Shown here piece after piece: positions 54,414 to 62,993 of a stretch of DNA of 64,000 nt (positions within the stretch are counted from its first letter, which is position 1; every line of letters begins with the position of its first letter). The DNA is taken from assembly GCA_012970285.1 (NCBI GenBank), contig JIBW01000002.1:682001-746000 (forward strand), read 5' to 3'. Source of the DNA: Bacillaceae bacterium JMAK1. GTDB lineage: Bacteria > Bacillota > Bacilli > Bacillales > Marinococcaceae. The notes under the pieces are model-generated. The model was given only the letters and a program-made list of their open reading frames with translations. It ran no database searches and was not told where the DNA came from. Both the position numbers and the translations under genes were made by a program.

Positions 54414-55430
54414 ATGGGGAATGACTTAGAACTGTATGATGTAACGGTTGTTGGTGGTGGTCCAGCTGGGCTGTATAGTGCATTTTATAGTGGAATGCGT
54501 GACTTAAAAACGAAAATCATCGAGAGTGAACCCCATCTTGGTGGTAAATTAAATGTGTATCCTGACAAAACGATTTGGGACATCGGGGCACTACCACCGA
54601 CAAAAACGAGTGAAGTTATTCAAAACTTAAGTACACAAGCGACGACGTTTGAACCGACAGTCGTTTGTGGTGAGAAAGTGACCGATATTACAAAAAATCA
54701 TGACGGTACATTCGTCATTGAGACGTCACTACAGCGTAAGCATTTTACAAAAGCGATTATTTTAGCAACAGGTTACGGGATTTTGCGGCAAGCAAAGCTA
54801 AGCGTTCAAGGTGCTGAAGCTTATGAAACTGAAAACCTATATTATGAAGTACCTGACATTGAACAATTTCGAGGCAAAGATGTTGTCATTTCAGGTGGAG
54901 GCAATTCAGCCGTTGATTGGGCAAATGAACTGGAACCGATTGCAAAAAGCGTAACCGTCGTACATAGACGTGATGCCTTTGGTGGCCACGAGCAGTTCGT
55001 GACGAAAATGAAAAACTCACGTGTGAATGTGATGACGCCATTCGCGATCTCAGGCTTAACAGGATGTAACCAAGGCAAATGTATTGAACAAGTTCAATTA
55101 GAGCATTGTGAGAGCAAATCGTGTCAAATTAAGCGTGTCGATGCAGTTGTTGTGAACCACGGTTTTGAAGTTGAACTATCGTTTTTAGATCATGAACCGT
55201 TAGGTTTGAAAGTAGAAGAAAGTAAACTTCAATTAAATGACCGTATGCAAACGAATGTACCAGGTATTTTTGCTGCAGGAGATCTAGCGAACTACAACAG
55301 CAAACTTCCGTTAATTGCAGGCTGTTTCCAAGATGCAGCACTTGCGGTGAACAGCGTTAAGCAGTTCGTCGAACCAACAGCAAATGAATACGGCATGGTG
55401 TCGTCCCATCACGAGAAACTAACCCAATAA
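54414..55430 (+). CDS. Ferredoxin/flavodoxin-NADP+ reductase, thioredoxin-reductase type
   Basis: 338 residues. FAD motif VVGGGPAGLYSAFYSG, NADPH motif DVVISGGGNSAVDWANEL, VVNHGFEVELSFLDH and C-terminal FAD contact GIFAAGDLANYNSKLPLIAGCFQDAALAVN. It lacks the CxxC of thioredoxin reductase, as in YumC-type FNRs. As the last gene of a siderophore operon it is a candidate for reductive release of iron from the imported ferri-siderophore. AGGAGGTG lies 9 bases upstream. Confidence 0.92.
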   Translation: MGNDLELYDVTVVGGGPAGLYSAFYSGMRDLKTKIIESEPHLGGKLNVYPDKTIWDIGALPPTKTSEVIQNLSTQATTFEPTVVCGEKVTDITKNHDGTFVIETSLQRKHFTKAIILATGYGILRQAKLSVQGAEAYETENLYYEVPDIEQFRGKDVVISGGGNSAVDWANELEPIAKSVTVVHRRDAFGGHEQFVTKMKNSRVNVMTPFAISGLTGCNQGKCIEQVQLEHCESKSCQIKRVDAVVVNHGFEVELSFLDHEPLGLKVEESKLQLNDRMQTNVPGIFAAGDLANYNSKLPLIAGCFQDAALAVNSVKQFVEPTANEYGMVSSHHEKLTQ

Positions 55431-55452
55431 AATATTATTGGGTTAGTTTTAG
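55416..55452. terminator. Terminator of the siderophore operon
   Basis: AAACTAACCCAATAA (55416-55430) pairs perfectly with TTATTGGGTTAGTTT (55435-55449), loop AATA. The left arm contains the last codons and stop of the reductase gene. Confidence 0.9.
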
Positions 55453-55464
55453 AGCAAATATCAA

Positions 55465-55482
55465 AATTTCACGTACCGTATT
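55465..55482. repeat. 18-bp intergenic motif, copy 2
   Basis: AATTTCACGTACCGTATT, just past the siderophore operon terminator and before the convergent nhaC end. Confidence 0.65.
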
Positions 55483-55547
55483 TTAGTAAATTAAACTTCA
55501 TTAGGTAAAGAAAAGAAGAAGAGAAAAAAACACAAGAGATCAAGTCA

Positions 55548-56930
55548 TCAAGACTCAACCTTTCGTGTCGTTAACGTCCAACCTGTGTACGCATAAAGAA
55601 GGGCAATGAAAGGTGTAACGATGCTTAAGAACGTGTAGAACACATACGTGAAATCAACGTTTAGTGTTGTCATCACAAAGGCACCGATAATTCCCCACGG
55701 AATGAGGGGATGTAAAATCGTTCCACCATCTTCAAGTGTACGGCTTAAGTTTTTAGGGTGTAAGTGATGTTTTTTATAAGCATCTTCGTACATTTGTCCA
55801 GGTAACAGAATCGATAAGTACTGTTCTCCAGTGACGAAGTTTACGCCAAAACAAGAGGCGAGTGTTGAAGCGATCGTATTGCCACGGCTTTTTAAAACAG
55901 ACTGTATGCCTCGAATTAGTGCTTCTGTAATACCAGTAGCTTGAATTAATCCGCCGAATGAAAGTGCAATAATAATAAGAGAGACTCCAAATAACATATC
56001 CTCAAGCCCACCAAGGGACAATAATTCATCAATGGCAGCATGTCCTGTATTCGCTTCGTAGCCACCATACATCGCATCAAGCAGTGCACTTACTTGTAAG
56101 CCTGGGACGGTATAGAAGGCCGTACAAACTGCAACAAACATCCCTGCAGCAAGTGCTGGTAATGGACGAACTTTCATTGCTGCTAAAACGATAATGACAA
56201 GAGGCGATAAAACGGTAAGGATATGAATGAAAAACTCTTGATCTAATACAAGGATTAGCTCTTGAACGTCAGCTAAGCTGGCATTAGACCCGTTTTGATT
56301 TCCATAACCGATAAAAAGGAAAATGACTAAGGTTAAAATCAAAGCAGGAATCGTCGTCCATAACATATGGCGAATATGCTCAAATAAATCGACCTTTGCC
56401 GTTGCTGCGGCTAAATTCGTCGTGTCTGACAGAGGTGACAATTTATCTCCGAAAATCGCGCCGCTCACAATCGCTCCAGCTGTCATGGCAGGATCGGCAC
56501 CCATACCAATCGATACACCCATGAGTGATACACCAATCGTACCGATCGCACTTAATGAACTACCCGTCATTAACGCAACCACTGCTGTAATGATAACGGT
56601 AGTAGCTAAAAAGTACGTTGGTGATAAAACTTGTAAACCGTAGTAAGTGATCGTTTGAACCGTACCACCGAGCAACCATAGACCAATTAAAATCCCAATC
56701 ATAAGTAAGATGAGGATCGGAATTACACCATAGCTTACAGAGGAGACAATTTGTTTTTCTAATGTTTCGTATGAAATTTTAAGTGATGCAGCATACAAGG
56801 TTACAACTATCGCTGCTAACAATATAGGAAGATGTGGCGGAGCACCATACACTAAAATGCCTAAACTTAAAATGGTAATAATAATTAAAAGGACAAGTAA
56901 CGCTCCTCGTAACGATGCCTTACGTTGCAT
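55548..56930 (-). CDS. Na+/H+ antiporter, NhaC family
   Basis: 460 residues, about eleven to twelve transmembrane helices. NhaC features: GTIGVSLMGVSIGMGADPAMTAGAIVSGAIFGDKLSPLSDTTNLAAATAKVDLFEHIRHML, and the repeat half ending NFVTGEQYLSILLPGQMY with LIPWGIIGAF. Exports sodium or takes up other exchange pairs (malate/lactate in some members), and supports pH homeostasis in alkaliphiles. Divergent from the DUF421 gene and flanked on both sides by the 18-bp motif. ATG 56930 has AAAGGAGA upstream. Confidence 0.92.
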   Translation of the reverse strand: MQRKASLRGALLVLLIIITILSLGILVYGAPPHLPILLAAIVVTLYAASLKISYETLEKQIVSSVSYGVIPILILLMIGILIGLWLLGGTVQTITYYGLQVLSPTYFLATTVIITAVVALMTGSSLSAIGTIGVSLMGVSIGMGADPAMTAGAIVSGAIFGDKLSPLSDTTNLAAATAKVDLFEHIRHMLWTTIPALILTLVIFLFIGYGNQNGSNASLADVQELILVLDQEFFIHILTVLSPLVIIVLAAMKVRPLPALAAGMFVAVCTAFYTVPGLQVSALLDAMYGGYEANTGHAAIDELLSLGGLEDMLFGVSLIIIALSFGGLIQATGITEALIRGIQSVLKSRGNTIASTLASCFGVNFVTGEQYLSILLPGQMYEDAYKKHHLHPKNLSRTLEDGGTILHPLIPWGIIGAFVMTTLNVDFTYVFYTFLSIVTPFIALLYAYTGWTLTTRKVES

Positions 56931-57032
56931 AAAAAGGTTCTCCTTTGTATAAAACTATGTTACATAACCGCGGTAAAGTACAAAAACTACAATATCCACT
57001 ATAGCATGAAAGTCTACATTTGAAAACTTAAT

Positions 57033-57050
57033 AATTTCACGTACCGTAAT
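57033..57050. repeat. 18-bp intergenic motif, copy 3
   Basis: AATTTCACGTACCGTAAT in the divergent gap between nhaC and the second DUF421 gene, 51 bases before the latter. Confidence 0.65.
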
Positions 57051-57100
57051 GAATGAAAAAACAAGTTCCTTCACATAGTATCAACAAAGAGGTGACAAGC

Positions 57101-57781
57101 ATGCACTTAGAATTGTTGCAAACAGGAGTAGAACTACTCGTAGGGTTTATTGCGTTATTAGTCATGTTGAAATTGCTCGGTAAAGCGACGTTATCGCAAA
57201 TTACACCGTTTGATTTCATTTCAGCACTAATCCTAGGTGATTTGATCGGAAATGCCATCTACGACGAACAAGCACGCGTAGGATCGATTCTATTTTCAGT
57301 CGGGATTTGGGGCACGCTCATTTACACATTAGAAATGGTCACACAAAAATACCGGGGCACGAGGAAAGTGCTTGAAGGAAGTCCTTCGATTATCGTTAAA
57401 GACGGTCAAATTGTAAGAAAGGAATTAAAAGCAAACAAATTGGACTTAGATCAGCTGCAGCATTTGCTACGCCGAGAAAATGTGTTTTCATTTAGAGAAA
57501 TTCAACATGCGATTTTAGAAACCGACGGCAAAGTAAGCGTACTTAAAAAGTCAGATTACGAAAACCCCGTCTCACAAGACTTACAATTACCAGTAAAGCC
57601 CGTATATTTGCCAATTACATTGATTAGTGACGGCAAAGTTAATTGGGACAACTTACAATTAGCCGGCTACGATGAATCATGGTTAAACAAACAACTACGT
57701 AGCAAAAACATAACGACCTACAGTGACGTGTTCTTTTTAGAATGGAAACAAGACGAAGGATTATACTTAGAGCCCATGTAG
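57101..57781 (+). CDS. DUF421 membrane protein (YetF family), paralogue 2
   Basis: 226 residues with three N-terminal transmembrane helices (MLKLLGKATLSQITPFDFISALILGDLIGN) and a C-terminal domain (VLEGSPSIIVKDGQIVRKELKANKLDLDQLQHLLRRENVFSFREIQHAILETDGKVSVLKK). Related to the gene at 8782. GAGGTGAC lies 6 bases before ATG 57101; an upstream ATG (57053) has no SD and begins inside the motif region. Confidence 0.9.
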   Translation: MHLELLQTGVELLVGFIALLVMLKLLGKATLSQITPFDFISALILGDLIGNAIYDEQARVGSILFSVGIWGTLIYTLEMVTQKYRGTRKVLEGSPSIIVKDGQIVRKELKANKLDLDQLQHLLRRENVFSFREIQHAILETDGKVSVLKKSDYENPVSQDLQLPVKPVYLPITLISDGKVNWDNLQLAGYDESWLNKQLRSKNITTYSDVFFLEWKQDEGLYLEPM

Positions 57782-57804
57782 CCGGTTCTAAGTTACAAGT
57801 ACAT

Positions 57805-57822
57805 AATTTCACATACCGTAAT
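57805..57822. repeat. 18-bp intergenic motif, copy 4
   Basis: AATTTCACATACCGTAAT, 24 bases past the DUF421 stop, at the left edge of the AT-rich segment. Confidence 0.65.
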
Positions 57823-57966
57823 GATTTTAAAAAAAAATAATTATGCAATAAAGGAAAGCCAGCCAAAGAATACGACAAAAAGTGCAGATTAAATAGGGGA
57901 TAAGGAAAACAAATATAAAAAACGGAATTTCACTGAAGGATCTAAAGATATTTAACCACATCAGTG

Positions 57967-57994
57967 ACTTCCGATAATATATATTATGTTCGGG
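57967..57994 (+). other. dif-like chromosome dimer resolution site
   Basis: Left arm ACTTCCGATAA, centre TATATA, right arm TTATGTTCGGG. Compared with the B. subtilis dif site as I remember it (ACTTCCTAGAA, TATATA, TTATGTAAACT), 21 of the first 23 bases agree; the last five of the right arm do not. The lexA-tkt-acnA region is close to dif in B. subtilis, so the location fits. An imperfect inverted repeat (GGAATTTCACTGA at 57924, TCAGTGACTTCC ending 57972) overlaps the left arm. The altered right-arm end may reduce binding or mark an element boundary. Confidence 0.6.
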
Positions 57995-58037
57995 GCGTTA
58001 TATGAAAAATGAAACTTATTAATTGATATCACTGTTA

Positions 58038-58412
58038 TCATTTTTCTATTCGATGCTTATTGCTCTTTTTCTTTACAGAGTTAAAATCAATAAACTGAAC
58101 GCTATATTCTAAAACATCACTTACATATAACTTCTGTTCCTTTGCAAATTCCTTTACGTTACTAAGCAAATCCTTGTCATAGGTAGTTTTATATTGAATG
58201 CGATCCTTCGGACGATTATTTTTGTCGAAGTGGACAATCCCTTGCTCCAAGACTACTTGCAAACCTGATTCTAATAAATAATTAGGGTGTGTGTCATATT
58301 GCTTAGCCAACGTATTTAATTGATCTAGAATCGATTTGCTTACATTTGTTCTGAATTTGACTCTCGATCTATCGGTTGTATGAGTTAGTTTTCCATCTTC
58401 TAATTTCCACAT
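58038..58412 (-). CDS. Tandem ribbon-helix-helix-like protein
   Basis: 124 residues. Two similar units: RVKFRTNVSKSILDQLNTLAKQYDTHPNYLLESGLQVVLEQG and RIQYKTTYDKDLLSNVKEFAKEQKLYVSDVLEYSVQFID, each reading as a strand plus two helices. Likely DNA-binding, perhaps repressing its own operon; inference only. SD AAGGGG overlaps the stop of the endonuclease gene, so the genes are coupled. Similar proteins are sometimes annotated as rRNA methyltransferase, which the sequence does not support. Confidence 0.65.
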   Translation of the reverse strand: MWKLEDGKLTHTTDRSRVKFRTNVSKSILDQLNTLAKQYDTHPNYLLESGLQVVLEQGIVHFDKNNRPKDRIQYKTTYDKDLLSNVKEFAKEQKLYVSDVLEYSVQFIDFNSVKKKSNKHRIEK

Positions 58413-58414
58413 GT

Positions 58415-59233
<819 letters not shown>

Positions 59234-59281
59234 CTATATAATCCTCAATTATTAAAGTGAATTGTAATAATGCGCCGTTAA

Positions 59282-60367
59282 TTATTCATTAAATTTAGGC
59301 AGATCCATCTTGTCTACTGCATTTTTTAAATCATCATTGTTAATATGCGTATAAATCATCGTCGTTTGAATGGATGAATGACCGAGTTGACGTCTCAACT
59401 TGGGAACATCATTAATTTCATTGTGATAGCGCGTTGCAAATGAATGTCTTAATTTATGAACAGAGACTGATGGTTTCCCGAAAGCATTTGCATATTTTTC
59501 AACTAACTTTTCAATAGCCCGTGCGGTTAATCGTCTGGGAGTTCCTTTAGGTCCCATTGAAGCCGCAATAAACAAAGCTTTATTCGTTTTCTCAACTTGA
59601 TAACGCTTCGATCTAATTAGTAAATACTCGTCTAAGTCATCCATCGCTTGCTTGCTGAAATAAACATATTGTTCTTTATTGCCTTTTCGGATCACTCGAG
59701 CAGTGTATTTGCTATGATCAATATCGTCTACATTTAGATTGACAACTTCAGACAGTCGTAATCCTGACCCTAAAATAAGCGAGATAAGCGCTGTGTCGCG
59801 CTCTCTGTTTCGTAGATGGAAGTTCACGAGTTTTTTATTGCCTTCATGAAGGTTGCCATAATCATAGGCTATAAATTGGCGAAAAAGTTCATATTCATCG
59901 CCAAGCAGTATCTTACCTTCCATTTTGTTTGCAGTCGTTTCCATGCTTTCTTTTATATCATTAAATTCAAGCTTTGCCATGACATTTCGTTTTAGATATG
60001 GCTGTAAATCTCGCGTCTCAGCAATGTTTTGCAGATAATTGAAAAGTGATTTTAAACTAGACAACTTGCGGTTCACCGTAACTTCTTTGTTATGTAATTG
60101 ATATTGAAGAAAGCTCAAAAATTGCTCAGCTTCCTGAACAGTTAGTGATTCAAGTAACTCAAGTGGCAAATCTTTTAGTTCACCAGAATAATAATTCTCG
60201 GTAACAAGCCAATTAAAAAAGATTTTATAGTCGTGCACATAATTGAGCAGCGAAGCTGCTGATAATTTTCTTTTTTTATGATTGATATATTCCTCAACAA
60301 ACCAAGGAAGCTCCTTAAGAAGAGATTGAAGTTTATTGTATAGTTGCTGTTTGGCATGATTCTCCAT
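59282..60367 (-). CDS. Tyrosine recombinase, XerS-like
   Basis: 361 residues. N-terminal core-binding domain (SAASLLNYVHDYKIFFNWLV...VNRKLSSLKSLFNYL) and catalytic domain with Arg in GSGLRLSEVVNL, Lys in RKGNKE, HKLRHS, LGHSS and nucleophile Tyr in IYTHIN. MAKLEFNDIKESMETTANKMEGKILLGDE between domains resembles streptococcal XerS, which acts alone on dif-SL, unlike paired XerC/XerD. The ATG follows GAGGTGA. First gene of a three-gene operon beside a dif-like site. Confidence 0.9.
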   Translation of the reverse strand: MENHAKQQLYNKLQSLLKELPWFVEEYINHKKRKLSAASLLNYVHDYKIFFNWLVTENYYSGELKDLPLELLESLTVQEAEQFLSFLQYQLHNKEVTVNRKLSSLKSLFNYLQNIAETRDLQPYLKRNVMAKLEFNDIKESMETTANKMEGKILLGDEYELFRQFIAYDYGNLHEGNKKLVNFHLRNRERDTALISLILGSGLRLSEVVNLNVDDIDHSKYTARVIRKGNKEQYVYFSKQAMDDLDEYLLIRSKRYQVEKTNKALFIAASMGPKGTPRRLTARAIEKLVEKYANAFGKPSVSVHKLRHSFATRYHNEINDVPKLRRQLGHSSIQTTMIYTHINNDDLKNAVDKMDLPKFNE

Positions 60368-60414
60368 CAGATCACCTCATAGGTAAATTTTACAAGACTT
60401 CAATCTGAATTACA

Positions 60415-60448
60415 ATTATTACGTCAAATTTATATTTTACGTAATAAT
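60415..60448. repeat. 34-bp lox-like inverted repeat upstream of the recombinase gene
   Basis: ATTATTACGTCAA (60415-60427), centre ATTTATAT (60428-60435), TTTACGTAATAAT (60436-60448). The arms match at 12 of 13 positions. The 13-8-13 layout equals that of loxP/FRT-type recombination sites, 48 bases before the recombinase start codon. It could instead be an operator. Confidence 0.6.
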
Positions 60449-60671
60449 GTTTTGAAAGAGCTTTTTGCTCTCTCCCCTTCCCGTTATCCTAACCACCATA
60501 ACAACGACCACTAGATGATTGGCATTTCTCTTGAATGTGTATATTATGATCATCAAAACTTTTGTACGTTTATTGTGTCACTTAGTCAGGAAGTGTTTAT
60601 GCAAGGACAGCTTTTACGAGGCGGTTTGTATTTAGTACAATGTTTAAAAAGTAAATGGGAGTTGTTAAACA
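60449..60671. other. AT-rich gap with a weak second dif-like core
   Basis: TGTATATTATG near 60537-60547 resembles the centre and inner right arm of dif, but the flanks do not match. An AGAGC/GCTCT stem-loop occurs near 60454-60469 and a TACAAT hexamer near 60637. Nothing else recognised. Confidence 0.3.
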
Positions 60672-60926
60672 ATGAGCAGATCTACTCTGCAATTAAGCAC
60701 AGGATTAATATTCATCTTAATATCTGCAATACTGTACTCGGCAAGAACAATATCAATTGCTGTTTTAGCTATATCAATTGGAGAGCAAATAGACATCTTA
60801 AATCAAGATGTTGTTGGTTACGCGAATGATATACTGCCCATTACACTTCTCCCTCTCATCATCGTCTCTTTCTTAGTCGGATTGCTATTTATAATCATTT
60901 CACTTTTTTCAATCTTCGCTAAATAA
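60672..60926 (+). CDS. Small two-helix membrane protein
   Basis: 84 residues: a hydrophobic segment LIFILISAILYSARTISIAVLAISI, a short polar loop (GEQIDILNQDVVGYAND), and a second hydrophobic segment ILPITLLPLIIVSFLVGLLFIIISLFSIF. GGGAG lies 10 bases upstream of the ATG. Family not recognised; it lies in the accessory segment upstream of a broken gene. Confidence 0.6.
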   Translation: MSRSTLQLSTGLIFILISAILYSARTISIAVLAISIGEQIDILNQDVVGYANDILPITLLPLIIVSFLVGLLFIIISLFSIFAK

Positions 60927-60950
60927 TAATTTAATGGAGGAATTACTCTT

Positions 60951-61130
60951 ATGAAAAGCTGAAACGAATTTTTTACTCACATTTCCCCTATTCCAAACAA
61001 AGGAACTCAACGCCTATATGTTACACATGCACCAGAACCAGTAAGTACTTGGAGCGCTTCTGGATATTCGATTAATACAAGTGAGAGCATATTGATGGTA
61101 GTTACCCTTGGAGGAACTGTATTAGACTAA
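60951..61130 (+). pseudogene. Small gene with an in-frame TGA at codon 4
   Basis: SD TGGAGG and ATG at 60951 are followed by AAA AGC TGA, after which the same frame stays open for 55 codons (NEFFTHISPIPNKG... ending GGTVLD, TAA). TGA most simply replaces TGG (Trp), giving MKSWNEFF. A terminator follows directly, so the unit is intact apart from the stop. Recent nonsense mutation or sequencing error are both possible. Confidence 0.5.
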
Positions 61131-61131
61131 C

Positions 61132-61158
61132 AAAAAGCCACCTAATTGGTGGCTTTTT
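61132..61158. terminator. Terminator after the broken gene
   Basis: AAAAAGCCACC (61132-61142) pairs with GGTGGCTTTTT (61148-61158). Confidence 0.88.
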
Positions 61159-61261
61159 CTATATCATCATTGTACTTTGATACATAATTGACAAAATCAT
61201 ATAGCTGATTAGGTGTGAGATCTACTCCTCTATAATCGCTACCAGGTTTGCAAGTAATCAT
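61142..61261 (-). pseudogene. Possible gene remnant
   Basis: A 39-residue minus-strand frame, MITCKPGSDYRGVDLTPNQL then YDFVNYVSKY, reads like a real protein C-terminus and not random sequence, but has no convincing SD. A second short frame (MQLIKAKRINQGAKCEEEV) occurs upstream on the same strand near 61420. Together they suggest a decayed gene across 61142-61430. The remaining bases to 61505 show nothing recognisable. Confidence 0.3.
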
Positions 61262-61505
61262 ATCTCATGCCAAGATAGTTATCCTTTACTAAGTGAATCA
61301 TCGCCCTTTGGTTTTCATGTTTTCATTTAGCCCAACATCTACGGTCCCCGCTCCTTTAACTAGGTTACTTCTTCTTCACATTTAGCACCTTGATTAATTC
61401 TTTTAGCCTTAATCAACTGCATTCTCCTAGTTCTGCCTATAAATGGTTTGCTATTGTGAAATTTAATCTATAAGATAATGAAATACAACCATAGGGGGAT
61501 GAGAA

Positions 61506-62894
61506 ATGTCGGAACAGAAGAAAAACCGGGGAATTAACGTATTTGCCTTAATTTTTGGCGTCATAATTTTTGCTACTATTCTGACTTATATTGTGCCCGC
61601 AGGTAACTACGAAAGAGTAGAGCAAGATGGTCGCGAAGTGGTAGACCCAGGTTCATACACCGAAGTGGAATCAAGTCCAGTGCAACCATTTCAAATTTTC
61701 ACCTCTATACATACAGGACTCGTTGAAGCCTCTGATATTATTTTCTTCATCTTGATTATCGGAGGTACGTTTGGCATCTTAAATCACACGGGTACCATTG
61801 ATCGACTCGTTACAGTTGCTTCATACAGGCTAGTCAATCAAGAGAAATGGTTTATTCCAATTACGATGCTCATTTTCGCCCTTGGCGGAACGCTTATGGG
61901 CCTTGCCGAAGAAACATTGGCATACATCCCAATTCTTATTCCGCTTGCTCTCGCGTTACGATTTGACGCAATTACAGGAACAGCGATTGTTTTGGTCGGT
62001 AGTTCAATCGGGTTTACTACTGCGATCATGAACCCATTTAACGTCGGCGTTGCTCAAGGAATTGCTGAGTTAGATATTTATTCTGGAATGTGGCTTCGTC
62101 TCATTCTTTTCGTTTTAATGTATACGATTGCTGTTATTTTTGTTTATCGATATGCCATGAAAGTGAAGAAAAATCCTGAACTAGGTTATTACGGGAATTA
62201 CACAGCGAATACGCAACTCAATGAGATGAAAACCACAGAAACATTAACCACTACACATAAGGTGATTTTAGGACTTTTTATCGTAAACTTTATCGTACTT
62301 GCTTTTGGCGTCATTCAGTATGAATGGTTTATTACCGAGATCGCTTCACTATTCTTACTACTCGGAGTTATTATTGGCGTTGTTGCTCGTCTCGGTGTAC
62401 ACGATGTTGTCGATGGTTTTCTAAAAGGCGCTTCTGGTGTACTCGCTGGTGCGCTGATCGTCGGTTTTGCTCGTGCCATCCTAGTCGTCTTGGAAGACGG
62501 CAATACAATTGATACAATGTTGTATTATGCGGTAGGTTTTTTGGAAAATATCCCTACCGAGTTCAATGCCGCTGGTATGATCTTTATTCAAAGTATCATT
62601 AACTTCTTCATCCCTTCAGGTAGCGGTCAAGCGGCACTCACCATGCCGATTATGATCCCACTTGCAGACTTGCTCGGCATTACAAGACAAACGACTGTAC
62701 TTGCCTTTACTTTAGCTGATGGCATAGGGAATATTATTCTCCCGACTTCAGGCTATTTCATGGCAGCACTGGCGCTTGCAGGAATTCCATGGACCAAATG
62801 GGTTCGCTTCATCTGGCCATTTATTCTGATTCAACTTACGATTGCTGTTATCGCTGTCATGTTTGCCGCCTGGTTTGGATACGGACCATTCTAA
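61506..62894 (+). CDS. YfcC/AbgT-like membrane transporter
   Basis: 462 residues, about twelve transmembrane helices. YfcC family features: INVFALIFGVIIFATILTYIVPAGNYERV at the N-terminus, GLAEETLAYIPILIPLALALRFD, GSSIGFTTAIMNPFNVGVAQGIAELDIYSG and NFFIPSGSGQAALTMPIMIPLADLLGITRQ. Members are put with C4-dicarboxylate or basic amino acid/peptide carriers; the substrate is unknown. GGGGGATGAG precedes the ATG. Confidence 0.9.
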   Translation: MSEQKKNRGINVFALIFGVIIFATILTYIVPAGNYERVEQDGREVVDPGSYTEVESSPVQPFQIFTSIHTGLVEASDIIFFILIIGGTFGILNHTGTIDRLVTVASYRLVNQEKWFIPITMLIFALGGTLMGLAEETLAYIPILIPLALALRFDAITGTAIVLVGSSIGFTTAIMNPFNVGVAQGIAELDIYSGMWLRLILFVLMYTIAVIFVYRYAMKVKKNPELGYYGNYTANTQLNEMKTTETLTTTHKVILGLFIVNFIVLAFGVIQYEWFITEIASLFLLLGVIIGVVARLGVHDVVDGFLKGASGVLAGALIVGFARAILVVLEDGNTIDTMLYYAVGFLENIPTEFNAAGMIFIQSIINFFIPSGSGQAALTMPIMIPLADLLGITRQTTVLAFTLADGIGNIILPTSGYFMAALALAGIPWTKWVRFIWPFILIQLTIAVIAVMFAAWFGYGPF

Positions 62895-62938
62895 AAAGCT
62901 AGGTAGAGTTGACGAATAACTCTACCTAGCTTTTTCGT
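62893..62938. terminator. Terminator after the YfcC gene
   Basis: An 18-bp perfect stem, AAAAAGCTAGGTAGAGTT (62893-62910) and its complement (62918-62935), with loop GACGAAT. It begins at the stop codon. Confidence 0.92.
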
Positions 62939-62993
62939 TTAACAGTAAGCTATGATCCGTTTCACATTTATCTCGGCTGAATTCGATCCATGC

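Noticed and set aside
60415-60448. Inverted repeat read as a terminator
   Set aside because: No T-run after either arm and the stem is AT-rich with an 8-base centre; it also lies upstream of a gene start.
60534-60549. Second dif site partnering the one at 57967
   Set aside because: Only the TGTATATTATG core agrees; both outer arms differ, so it is too weak to claim.
60951-61130. Selenocysteine at the in-frame TGA
   Set aside because: No SECIS-like hairpin seen directly after the TGA and no redox motif around it; TGG-to-TGA mutation is simpler.
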